Notes: generated by a model not told the origin, from the sequence alone. A stretch of 64,000 nt of DNA from Tupaia tana (GCA_026018925.1 JAKSZU010000134.1:124001-188000); one strand, 5' to 3'; counted from the first letter of the stretch, positions 1-9,447 are shown. Translations and numbers: made by a program.

Positions 1-86
1 GGGGGGTGATTTCTCGCTTTCTATCTCTCTGTCTCTCTCTGTCTGTCTGGCGAGCGCACGCGCCCTATAGCGAAAAACCTCTCAAA
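1..86 (+). mobile_element. 3' fragment of the tRNA-derived SINE (cut by window edge), copy 1
   Basis: Positions 1-86 match 4990-5075 of the whole SINE copy, with one visible substitution (GCGAAAAACC against GCGAGAAACC). The fragment begins in the GGGGGGTGATTTC stretch, then has the pyrimidine tract (TCTCTGTCTCTCTCTG), the GC-rich GGCGAGCGCACGCGCC segment, CTATAGCG and the A-rich end. It joins the satellite at the same point as the other copies, followed by A7-TCGT-A5 (87-102), which is the 3' side of the target duplication. The tRNA-like head lies outside the window. It belongs to the same amplified insertion as the copies at 4819 and 7926. Confidence 0.93.
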
Positions 87-102
87 AAAAAAATCGTAAA
101 AA
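87..102. repeat. Right target-site duplication of SINE copy 1
   Basis: A7-TCGT-A5 directly after the SINE fragment at the window start. Its left partner lies outside the window. It is in the same position relative to the SINE end as in the other two copies. Confidence 0.8.
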
Positions 103-210
103 GGAAAAATTACCAAAAAAAAAAATGAGGAGACAGGAGCAGAGAGAGACAGAGACCTCAGGGACACAGAGACAGAGATAGAAGGCCAGAGGGGCTCCCT
201 ACCACACTAA

Positions 211-214
211 TTTT
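211..214 (+). terminator. Candidate Pol III stop (TTTT) after SINE copy 1
   Basis: The first T4 run downstream of the SINE fragment, in CACTAATTTTGC. Most monomers have CACTAGCTTTGC here, with only three T. Weak call: T4 runs also occur by chance. Confidence 0.3.
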
Positions 215-3200
215 GCTTGCTGGAGGCTGAATTATGAGTAGAAAATCTTCATTTCTCCTGAGCCCTGAAATATATAGTTCCCAGTATCCATGTGGAATCT
301 TCTCAGAGAATGGCTCAACTCTCCTGCCTGGGAGAAAGGAGCAGAAGGGCTTATTAACAAAACAAAAGATGGAGCTGAGAGCCAGAGAGAAATTCTACCT
401 TTAAAAAAATCGTAAAAACGTAAAATTACCAAAAAAAAATGAGGAGACAGGAGCAGAGAGACACAGAGACCTTAGAGACACAGAGACAGAGATAGAAGGC
501 CAGAGGGGCTCCCTACCACACTAGCTTTGCTTGCTGGAGGCTGAATTATGAGTAGAAAATCTTCATTTATCTTGAGCCCTGAAATATCTAGTTCCCAGTA
601 TCCATGTGGAACCTTCTCAGAGATTGGCTCAACTCTCCTGCCTGGGAGAAAGGAGCAGAAGGGCTTATTAACAAAACAAAAGATGGAGCTGAGAGCCAGA
701 GAGAAATTCTACCTTTAAAAAAATCGTAAATAGAAAAATTACCAAAAAAAAAGTGTGGAGATAGGAGCAGAGAGAGACAGAGACCTCAGAGACACAGAGA
801 CAGAGATAGAAGGCCAGAGGGCCTCCCTACCACACTAGCTTTGCTTGCTGGAGGCTGAATTATGAGTAGAAAATCTGCATTTCTCCTGAGCCCTGAAATA
901 TCTAGTTCCCAGTATCCATGTGGAATCTTCTCAGAGAATGGCTCAACTCTCCTGCCTGGGAGAAAGGAGCAGAAGGGATTATTAACAAAACAAAAGATGG
1001 AGCTGAGAGCCAGAGGGAAATTCTAACTTTAAAAAAATCGTCACAAAGAAAAATTACCAAAAAAAATGAGGAGACAGGAGCAGAGAGAGACAGAGACCTC
1101 AGAGACACAGAGACAGAGATAGAAGGCCAGAGGGGCTCCCTACCACACTAGCTTTGCATGCTGGAGGCTGAATTATGAGTAGAAAATCTTCATTTCTCCT
1201 GAGCCCTGAAATATCTCGTTCCCAGTATCCATGAGGAAACTTCTCAGAGAATGGCTCAACTCTCCTGCCTGGGAGAAAGGAACAGAAGGGCTTATTAACA
1301 AAACAAAAGATGGAGTTGAAAGCCAGAGAGTAATTCTACATTTAAAAAAATCGCAAAAAGGAAAAATTACCAAAAAAAAATGAGGAGACAGGAGCAGAGA
1401 GACACAGAGACCTCAGAGACACAGAGACAGAGATAGAAGGCCAGAGGGGCTCCCTACCACACTAGCTTTGCTTGCTGGAGGCTGAATTATGAGTAGAAAA
1501 TCTTCATTTCTCTTGAGCCCTGAAATATCTAGTTCCCAGTATCCATGTGGAATCTTCTCAGAGAATGGCTCAACTCTCCTGCCTGGGAAAAAGGAGCAGA
1601 AGGGCTTATTAACAAAACAAAAGATGGAGCTGAGAGCCAGAGAGAAATTCTACCTTTAAAAAATCGTAAATAGAAAAATTACCAAAAAATAAAATGAGGA
1701 GACAGGAGCAGAGAGAGACAGAGACCTCAGAGACACAGAGACAGAGATAGAAGGCCAGAGGGGCTCCCAACCACACTAGCTTTGCTTGCTGGAGGCTGAA
1801 TTATGAGTAGAAAATCTTCATTTCTCCTGAGCCCTGAAATATCTCGTACCCAGTATCCATGAGGAAACTTCTCAGAGAATGGCTCAACTCTCTTGCCTGG
1901 GAGAAAAGAGCAGAAGGGCTTATTAACAAAACAAAAGATGGAGCTGAGAGCCAGAGAGAATTTCTACCTTTAAAAAAATCGTAAAAAGGAAAAATTACAA
2001 AAAAAAAATGAGGAGACAGGAGCAGTGAGAGACAGAGATCTCAGGGACACAGAGACAGAGATAGAAGGCCAGAGGGGCTCCCTACCACACTAGCTATGCT
2101 TGCTGGAGGCTGAATTATGAGTAGAAAATCTTCATTTCTCCTGAGCCCTGATATATCTAGTTCCCAGTATCCATGTGGAATCTTCTCAGAGAATGGCTCA
2201 TCTCTCCTGCCTGCGAGAAAGAGCAGAAGGGCTTATTAACAAAACAAAAGATGAAGCTGAGAGCCAGAGAGAAATTCTACCTTTAAAAAAATCGTAAAAA
2301 GGAAAAATTACCAAAAAAATTGAGGAGACAGGAGGAGAGAGACAGAGACCTCAGAGACACAGAGACAGAGATAGAAGGCCAGAGGGGCTCCCTACCACAC
2401 TAGCTTTGCTTGCTGGAGGCTGAATTATGAGTAGAAAATCTTCATTTCTCCTGAGCCCTGAAATATCTACTTCCCAGTATGCATGTGGAATCTTCTCAGA
2501 GAATGGCTCAACTCTCCTGCCTGGGAGAAAGGAGCAGAAGGGCTTATTAACAAAACAAAAGATGGAGCTGAGAGCCAGAGAGAAATTCTACCTTTAAAAA
2601 AATCGTAAAAAGGAAAAATTACCAAAAAAAAAAGTGAGGAGATAGGAGCAGAGAAAGACAGAGACCTCAGAGACACAGAGACAGAGATAGAAGGCCAGAG
2701 GGGCTCCCTACCACACTAATTTTGCTTGCTGGAGGCTGAATTATGAGTAGAAAATCTTCATTTCTCCTGAGTCCTGAAATATATAGTTCCCAGTATCCAT
2801 GTGGAATCTTCTCAGAGAATGGCTCAACTCTCCTGCATGGGAGAAAGGAGCAGAAGTGCTTATTAACAAAAAAAAGATGGAGCTGAGAGCCAGAGAGAAA
2901 TTCTACCTTTAAAAAAATCGTAAAAACGTAAAATTACCAAAAAATAAAATGAGGAGACAGGAGCAGAGAGAGACAGAGACCTCAGAGACACAGAGACAGG
3001 GATATAAGGCCAGAGGGGCTCCCTACCACACTAGCTTTGCCTGCTGGAGGCTGAATTATGAGTAGAAAATCTTCATTTCTCCTGAGCCCTGAAATATCTA
3101 CTTCCCAGTATGCATGTGGAATCTTCTCAGAGAATGGCTCAAATCTCCTGCCTGGGAGAAAGGAGCAGAAGGGCTTATTAACAAAACAAAAGACGGAGCT

Positions 3201-4802
3201 GAGAGCCAGAGAGAAATTCTACCTTTAAAACAATCGTAAAATGGAAAAATTAGCAAAAAAAAAAATGAGGAGGCAGGAGCAGGGAGAGACAGAGACCTCA
3301 GAGACACAGAGACAGAGATAGAAGTCCAGAGCGTCTCCCTACCTCACTAGCTTTGCTTGCTGGAGGCTGAATTATGAGGAGAAAATCTTCATTTCTCCTG
3401 AGCCCTGACATATCTAGTTCCCAGTATCCATGTGGAATCTTCTCAGAGAATGCCTCAACTCTCCTGCCTGGGAGAAAGGAGCAGAAGGGCTTATTAAAAA
3501 AAACAAAAGATGGAGCTGAGAGCCAGAGAGAAATTCTACCTTTAAAAAAATCGTAAAAATAAAAAATTACCAAAAAAAAATGAGGAGACAGGAGCAGAGA
3601 GAGACAGAGACCTCAGAGACACAGAGACAGAGATAGAAGGCCCGAGGGGCTCCCTACCACACTAGCTTTGCTTCCTGGAGGCTGAATTATGAGTAGAAAA
3701 TCTTCATTTCTCCTGAGCCCTGAAATATCTAGTTCCCAGTATCCATGTGGAATCTTCTCAGAGAATGGCTCAACTCTCTTACCTGGGAGAAAGGAGCAGA
3801 AGGGCTTATTAACAAAACAAAAGATGGAGCTGAGAGCCAGAGAGAAATTCTACCTTTAAAAAAATCGTAAAAATGAAAAATTACCAAAAAAAATGAGGAG
3901 ACAGGAGCAGAGAGAGACAGAGACCTCAGAGACACGGAGACAGAGAAAGAACGCCAGAGGGGCTCCCTACCACACTAGCTTTGCCTGCTGGAGGCTGAAT
4001 TATGAGTAGAAAATCTTCCTTTCTCCTGAGCCCTGAAATATCTAGTTCCCAGTATCCATGTGGAAACTTCTCAGAGAATGGCTCAACTCTCCTGCCTGGG
4101 AGGAAGGAGCAGAAGGGCTTATTAACAAAACAAAAGATGGAGCTGAGAGCCAGAGAGAAATTCTACTTTTTAAAAAATCATAAAAAGGAAAAATTACCAA
4201 AAAAAAACAGAGGAGACAGGAGCAGAGAGATACAGAGACCTCAGAGACACAGAGACATAGATAGAAGGCCAGAGGGGCTCCCTACCACACTAGCTTTGCT
4301 TGCTGGAGGCTCAATTATGAGTAGAAAATCTTCATTTCTCCTGAGCCCTGAAATATCTAGTTCCCAGTATCCATGTGGAATCTTCTCAGAGAATGGCTCA
4401 ACTCTCCTGCCTGGGAGAAAGGAGCAGAAGGGCTTATTAACAAAACAAAAGATGGAGCTGAGAGCCAGAGAGAAATTCTACCTTTAAAAAAAATCGTAAA
4501 AAGGAAAAATTACCAAAAAAAAAAATGAGGAGACAGGAGCAGAGAGAGACAGAGACCTCAGTGACACTGAGAGAGAAATAGAAGGTCAGAGTGGCTCCCT
4601 ACCACACTAGCTTTGCTTGCTGGAGGCTGAATTATGAGTAGAAAATCTTCATTTCTCCTGAGCCCTGAAATATCTAGTTCCCAGTATCCATGTGGAATCT
4701 TCTCAGAGAATGGCTCAACTCTCCTGCCTGGGAGAAAGGAGCAGAAGGGCTTATTAACAAAACAAAAGATGGAGCTGAGAGCCAGAGAGAAATTCTACCT
4801 TT

Positions 4803-4818
4803 AAAAAAATCGTAAAAA
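4803..4818. repeat. Left target-site duplication of SINE copy 2
   Basis: A7-TCGT-A5 (16 bp) is repeated exactly at 5076-5091. SINE-free monomers have this sequence once, so they serve as empty-site references. The duplication begins right after TT, giving TT/AAAA on the top strand, the usual LINE-1 endonuclease nick context. Confidence 0.9.
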
Positions 4819-5075
4819 TGGGAACCAGCAGTTAGCGTAATGGCTATGTCGCTGGACTCCCACGTAGTCGACCGCGGTTCGCGTCTCGGACCCGGTGGCT
4901 TACAACTCACGCTGGGCGCGTGTGCGTGCGTGCCCAGGATCCCGAGAGGAGAATGGAGGAGAAGGGGTTGCGGCGTGACCATCCCCCCTGGGGGGTGATT
5001 TCTCGCTTTCTATCTCTCTGTCTCTCTCTGTCTGTCTGGCGAGCGCACGCGCCCTATAGCGAGAAACCTCTCAAA
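4819..5075 (+). mobile_element. tRNA-derived SINE, whole copy 2
   Basis: A 257-bp insert interrupts a monomer at TCGTAAAAA. Seen in order: a tRNA-like head (about 4820-4896) with an A-box-like TAGCGTAATGG (4833-4843) and a B-box-like GGTTCGCGTCT (4876-4886), 43 bp apart as in a tRNA; a GC-rich body with alternating GCGCGTGTGCGTGCGTG; a GGAGGAGAAGGGG stretch; a palindromic CCCCCCTGGGGGG (4983-4995); a pyrimidine tract (about 5007-5038); GGCGAGCGCACGCGCC; CTATAGCGAG; and an A-rich end. A 16-bp direct repeat (4803-4818 and 5076-5091) flanks it. About 24 CpGs remain, so the source was young or unmethylated. The head aligns by eye best with an arginine tRNA, but this is weak. It encodes no protein and would move by borrowed LINE machinery. 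I do not recognise the family. Confidence 0.9.
4833..4886 (+). promoter_or_regulatory. Internal Pol III promoter (A and B boxes) of SINE copy 2
   Basis: TAGCGTAATGG (4833-4843) fits the tRNA A-box pattern TRGYNNANNNG. GGTTCGCGTCT (4876-4886) fits the B-box pattern GGTTCGANNCC except at its 3' part, where GCGTCT replaces GANTCC. The 43-bp start-to-start spacing is what a tRNA would have. Transcription would run rightward, through the SINE and into satellite. Activity is inferred only; an array of this kind is normally silenced. Confidence 0.72.
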
Positions 5076-5143
5076 AAAAAAATCGTAAAAAGGAAAAATT
5101 ACCAAAAAAAAAATGAGGAGACAGGAGCAGAGAGAGACAGAGA
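5015..5143. repeat. Inverted repeat between SINE pyrimidine tract and satellite purine tract
   Basis: TCTCTGTCTCTCTCTG (5015-5030, in the SINE) is the exact reverse complement of CAGAGAGAGACAGAGA (5128-5143, in the satellite), 16 bp each with 97 bp between. The match extends imperfectly on both sides because both tracts are low-complexity GA/CA repeats. RNA from this stretch could fold into a stem. The same arrangement follows in the other SINE copies. Confidence 0.75.
5076..5091. repeat. Right target-site duplication of SINE copy 2
   Basis: This is the second copy of the 16-bp A7-TCGT-A5 repeat. It merges with the A-rich SINE end (10 A in total at 5073-5082), so the exact element/duplication border inside the A-run is a choice. 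The normal monomer resumes with GGAAAAATTACC. Confidence 0.88.
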
Positions 5144-7909
5144 CCTCAGAGACACAGAGACAGAGATAGAAGGCCAGAGGGGCTCCCTACCACACTAATT
5201 TTGCTTGCTGGAGGCTGAATTATGAGTAGAAAATCTTCATTTCTCCTGAGCCCTGAAATATATAGTTCCCTGTATCCATGTGGAATCTTCTCAGAGAATG
5301 GCTCAACTCTCCTGCCTGGGAGAAAGGAGCAGAAGGGCTTATTAACAAAACAAAAGATGGAGCTGAGAGCCAGAGAGAAATTCTAACTTAAAAAAAATCG
5401 TAAAAAGTAACAATTACCAAAAATTAAAATGAGGAGACAGGAGCAGAGAGAGACAGAGACCTCAGAGACACAGAGACAGAGATAGAAGGCCAGAGGGGCT
5501 CTCTATCACACTAGGTTTGATTGCTGGAGGCTGAATTATGAGGAGAAAATCTTCATTTTTCCTGAGCCCTGAAATATCTAGTTCCCAGTATCCATGTGGA
5601 ATCTTCTCAGAGAATGGCTCAACTCTCCTGCATGGGAGAAAGGAGCAGAAGGGCTTATTAACAAAACAAAAGATGGAGCTGAGAGCCAGAGAAAAATTCT
5701 AACTTTAAAAAAATCGTAAAAAGGAACAATTACCAAAAATTAAAATGAGGAGACAGGAGCAGAGAGAGACAGAGACCTCAGAGACACAGAAACAGAGATA
5801 GAAAGCCAGAGGGGCTCTCTATCACACTAGGTTTGCTTGCTGGAGTCTGAATTCTGAGTAGAAAATCTTCATTTCTCCTGAGCCCTGAAATATCTAGTTC
5901 CCAGTATCCATGTGGAATCTTCTCAGAGAATGGCTCAACACTCCTGCATGGGAGAAAGGAGCAGAAGGGCTCATTAACAAAACAAAAGATGGAGCTGAGA
6001 GCCAGAGAAAAATTGTACCTTTAAAAAATCGTAAAAGTGAAAAATTACCAAAAAAAAAAATGAGGAGACAGGAGCAGAGAGAGACAGGGACCTCAGAGAC
6101 AGAGAGACAGAGATAGAAGGCCAGAGGGGCTCCCTACCACACTAGCTTTGCTTGCTGGAGGCTGAATTATGAGTAGAAAGTCTTCCTTTCTCCTGAGCTC
6201 TAAAATATCTAGTTCCCAGTATCCATGTGGAATCTTCTCATAGAATGGCTCAACTCTCCTGCCTGGGAGAAAGGAGCAGAAGGGCTTATTAACAAAACAA
6301 AAGATGGAGCTGAGAGCCAGAGAGAAATTCTACCTTTAAAAAAATCGTAAAAAGGAAAAATTACCAAAAAAAAATTAGGAGACAGGAGCAGAGAGATACA
6401 GAGACCTCAGGGACACAGAGACAGAGATAGAAGGCCAGAGGGGCTCCCTACCACACTAGCTTTGCTTGCTGGAGGCTGAATTATGAGTAGAAAATCTTCA
6501 TTTCTCCTGAGCCCTGAAATATCTAGTTCCCAGTATCCATGTGGAATCTTCTCAGAGAATGGCTCAACTCTCCTGCCTGGTAGAAAGGAGTAGAAGGGCT
6601 TATTAACAAAACAAAAGATGGAGCTGAGATCTAGAGAGAAATTCTACCTATAAAAAATCGTACAAAGGAAAAATTACCAAAAAAAAAAATGAGGAGACAG
6701 GAGCAGAGTGAGACAGAGACTTCTGAGACACAGAGACAGAGATAGAAGGCCAGAGGGGCTCCCTACCACTCTAGCTTTGCTTGCTGGAGGCTGAATTATG
6801 AGTAGAAAATCTTCATTTCTCCTGAGCCCTGAAATATCTAGTTCCCAGTATCCATGTGGAATCTTCTCAGAGAATGGCTCAACTCTCCTGCCTGGGAGAA
6901 AGAGCAGAAGGGCTTATTAACAAAACAAAAGATGGAGCTGAGATCTAGAGAGAAATTCTACCTTTAAAAAAATCGTACAAAGGAAAAATTACCAAAAAAA
7001 TATGAGGAGACAGGAGCAGAGTGAGACAGAGACTTCACAGACACAGAGACAGAGATAGAAGGCAAGAGGGGCTCCCTACCACTCTAGCTTTGCTTGCTGG
7101 AGGCTGAATTATGAGTAGAAAATCTTCATTTCTCCTGAGCCCTGAAATATCTAGTTCCCAGTATCCATGTGGAATCTTCTCAGAGAATGGCTCCACTCTC
7201 CTGCGTGGCAGAAAGGAGCAGAAGGGCTTATTAACAAAACAAAAGATGGAGCTGAGAGCCAGAGAGAAATTCTAACTTAAAAAAAATCGTAAAAAGTAAC
7301 AATTACCAAAAATTAAAATGAGGAGACAGGAGCAGAGAGAGACAGAGACCTCAGAGACACAGAGACAGAAATAGAAGGCCAGAGGGGCTCTCTATCACAC
7401 TAGGTTTGATTGCTGGAGGCTGAATTCTGAGTAGAAAATCTTCATATTTCCTGAGCCCTGAAATATCTAGTTCCCAGTATCCATGTGGAATCTTCTCAGA
7501 GAATGGCTCAACTCTCCTGCATGGGAGAATGGAGCAGAAGGGCTTATTAACAAAACAAAAGATGGAGCTGAGAGCCAGAGAAAAATTGTACCTTTAAAAA
7601 ATCGTAAAATTGAAAAATTACCAAAAAAAAAATGAGGAGACAGGAGCAGAGAGAGACAGAGACCTCAGAGACAGAGAGACAGAGATAGAAGGCCAGAGGG
7701 GCTCCCTACCATACTAGCTTTGCTTGCTGGAGGCTGAATTATGAGTAGAAAGTCTTCCTTTCTCCTGAGCTCTAAAATATCTAGTTCCCAGTATCCATGT
7801 GGAACCTTCTCAAAGAATGGCTCAACTCTCCTGCCTGGGAGAAAGGAGCAGAAGGGCTTATTAACAAAAGAAAAGATGGAGCTGAGAGCCAGAGAGAAAT
7901 TCTACCTTT
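5092..7909. repeat. Nine-monomer satellite stretch between SINE copies 2 and 3
   Basis: Landmarks 4691 and 7798 are 3107 bp apart: nine monomers plus 274 bp of SINE and duplication. Early units carry an AACAATTACCAAAAATTAAAATG-type A-tract end and CTATCACACTAGG. Later units carry GAGATCTAGAG in place of GAGAGCCAGAG (near 6628 and 6940). The first monomers (5092 to about 6340) are repeated almost unchanged after SINE copy 3. Confidence 0.85.
5199..5202 (+). terminator. Candidate Pol III stop (TTTT) after SINE copy 2
   Basis: The SINE body has no T4 on the top strand. The first one downstream is here, about 124 bp past the SINE end, created by the CACTAATTTTGC variant of the next monomer. A transcript starting near 4819 and stopping here would be about 385 nt and half satellite. 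Inference from sequence only. Confidence 0.35.
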
Positions 7910-7925
7910 AAAAAAATCGTAAAAA
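7910..7925. repeat. Left target-site duplication of SINE copy 3
   Basis: The same A7-TCGT-A5 repeat as at 4803-4818, matched by 8184-8199. That the duplication is identical in both copies is the main evidence that they descend from one insertion. Confidence 0.9.
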
Positions 7926-8183
7926 TGGGAACCAGCAGTTAGCGTAATGGCTATGTCGCTGGACTCCCACGTAGTCGACCGCGGTTCGCGTCTCGGACCC
8001 GGTGGCTTACAACTCACGCTGGGCGCGTGTGCGTGCGTGCCCAGGATCCCGAGAGGAGAATGGAGGAGAAGGGATTGCGGCGTGACCATCCCCCCTGGGG
8101 GGTGATTTCTCGCTTTCTATCTCTCTGTCTCTCTCTGTCTGTCTGGCGAGCGCACGCGCCCTATAGCGAGAAACCTCTCAAAA
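7926..8183 (+). mobile_element. tRNA-derived SINE, whole copy 3
   Basis: By eye this copy is identical to the one at 4819-5075 apart from one substitution (GAAGGGATTG for GAAGGGGTTG) and one extra A in the A-rich end. The A-box-like (7940-7950) and B-box-like (7983-7993) elements are unchanged. The flanking 16-bp repeats (7910-7925 and 8184-8199) are the same sequence at the same monomer position. The near-identity and shared target site mean it arose by duplication of satellite plus SINE. Downstream satellite to about 9447 closely matches that after copy 2, but the upstream satellite within the same monomer is of a different subtype, so one edge of the copied segment lies very close to the SINE 5' end. 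Confidence 0.9.
7940..7993 (+). promoter_or_regulatory. Internal Pol III promoter (A and B boxes) of SINE copy 3
   Basis: A-box-like TAGCGTAATGG (7940-7950) and B-box-like GGTTCGCGTCT (7983-7993), unchanged from copy 2. The same limits apply: the B box is imperfect and there is no evidence of use. Confidence 0.72.
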
Positions 8184-8199
8184 AAAAAAATCGTAAAAA
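8184..8199. repeat. Right target-site duplication of SINE copy 3
   Basis: Second copy of the 16-bp repeat, preceded by four further A residues of the SINE tail (11 A in total at 8180-8190). Confidence 0.88.
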
Positions 8200-9447
8200 G
8201 GAAAAATTACCAAAAAAAAAATGAGGAGACAGGAGCAGAGAGAGACAGAGACCTCAGAGACACAGAGACAGAGATAGAAGGCCAGAGGGGCTCCCTACCA
8301 CACTAATTTTGCTTGCTGGAGGCTGAATTATGAGTAGAAAATCTTCATTTCTCCTGAGCCCTGAAATATATAGTTCCCTGTATCCATGTGGAATCTTCTC
8401 AGAGAATGGCTCAACTCTCCTGCCTGGGAGAAAGGAGCAGAAGGGCTTATTAACAAAACAAAAGATGGAGCTGAGAGCCAGAGAGAAATTCTAACTTAAA
8501 AAAAATCGTAAAAAGTAACAATTACCAAAAATTAAAATGAGGAGACAGGAGCAGAGAGAGACAGAGACCTCAGAGACACAGAGACAGAGATAGAAGGCCA
8601 GAGGGGCTCTCTATCACACTAGGTTTGATTGCTGGAGGCTGAATTATGAGGAGAAAATCTTCATTTTTCCTGAGCCCTGAAATATCTAGTTCCCAGTATC
8701 CATGTGGAATCTTCTCAGAGAATGGCTCAACTCTCCTGCATGGGAGAAAGGAGCAGAAGGGCTTATTAACAAAACAAAAGATGGAGCTGAGAGCCAGAGA
8801 AAAATTCTAACTTTAAAAAAATCGTAAAAAGGAACAATTACCAAAAATTAAAATGAGGAGACAGGAGCAGAGAGAGACAGAGACCTCAGAGACACAGAAA
8901 CAGAGATAGAAAGCCAGAGGGGCTCTCTATCACACTAGGTTTGCTTGCTGGAGGCTGAATTCTGAGTAGAAAATCTTCATTTCTCCTGAGCCCTGAAATA
9001 TCTAGTTCCCAGTATCCATGTGGAATCTTCTCAGAGAATGGCTCAACACTCCTGCATGGGAGAAAGGAGCAGAAGGGCTCATTAACAAAACAAAAGATGG
9101 AGCTGAGAGCCAGAGAAAAATTGTACCTTTAAAAAATCGTAAAAGTGAAAAATTACCAAAAAAAAAAATGAGGAGACAGGAGCAGAGAGAGACAGGGACC
9201 TCAGAGACAGAGAGACAGAGATAGAAGGCCAGAGGGGCTCCCTACCACACTAGCTTTGCTTGCTGGAGGCTGAATTATGAGTAGAAAGTCTTCCTTTCTC
9301 CTGAGCTCTAAAATATCTAGTTCCCAGTATCCATGTGGAATCTTCTCAGAGAATGGCTCAACTCTCCTGCCTGGGAGAAAGGAGCAGAAGGGCTTATTAA
9401 CAAAACAAAAGATGGAGCTGAGAGCCTGAGAGAAATTCTACCTTTAA
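8200..9447. repeat. Satellite segment duplicated from 5092-6340, downstream of SINE copy 3
   Basis: About four monomers match 5092-6340 at an offset of 3107-3108 bp, including private changes: CCCTGTATCC (near 8376 and 5268), GGTTTGATTGC, TATGAGGAG and CTCCTGCATGGG. Small differences exist (for example GGAGTCTG near 5843 against GGAGGCTG near 8951). Similarity drops near 9440, where TTTAAGAAAATCGTAAAAGGG replaces the other copy's sequence. The copied unit is therefore SINE plus about 1.25 kb of satellite. Confidence 0.85.
8307..8310 (+). terminator. Candidate Pol III stop (TTTT) after SINE copy 3
   Basis: Same CACTAATTTTGC variant at the same distance from the SINE as after copy 2. The variant is shared because the segment was copied, not necessarily because it is selected. 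Confidence 0.35.

Larger units (their letters stand above)
87..4802. repeat. Fifteen-monomer satellite stretch between SINE copies 1 and 2
   Basis: Corresponding SINE points are 4989 bp apart (1 and 4990), which equals 15 monomers plus one 257-bp insert and its extra 16-bp duplication. The monomers here are fairly diverse, with private variants such as ATGAGGAAAC (near 1232 and 1860), TATGCATG (near 2480 and 3111) and GTAAAACGT-like A-tract ends near 410 and 2925. The monomer just after SINE copy 1 (CACTAATTTT with TATATAG and a GTAAAAACGTAAAATT end) is most like a SINE-free monomer near 2719-2940. No gene is seen in this interval. Confidence 0.85.

Noticed and set aside
4002-4487. Plus-strand open frame of 161 codons with an internally repeated MSRKSSFLLSPE segment
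   Set aside because: It spans one and a half satellite units whose local spacing happens to be 315 bp, a multiple of three, so the frame stays open across the join. Nothing else marks it as a gene.
4820-4896. A functional tRNA gene
   Set aside because: The head resembles a tRNA and has both boxes, but the anticodon stem pairs poorly, the acceptor ends do not match, and it is joined to a SINE body with an A-rich end and target duplications.
4860-4900. CENP-B box
   Set aside because: The SINE has TTCG followed by CGG-rich sequence, but the spacing and the required A do not fit TTCGNNNNANNCGGG. The monomer, with one CpG, cannot contain the motif.
4983-4995. CCCCCCTGGGGGG palindrome as a regulatory site
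   Set aside because: It lies in the SINE body and is copied with it. A short GC palindrome alone supports no function.
4674-5198. Open frames crossing the SINE (102 codons on minus, 92 codons on plus), partly repeated near 7781-8224
   Set aside because: They run through a non-coding tRNA-derived SINE into satellite. Their conservation in two copies reflects duplication.
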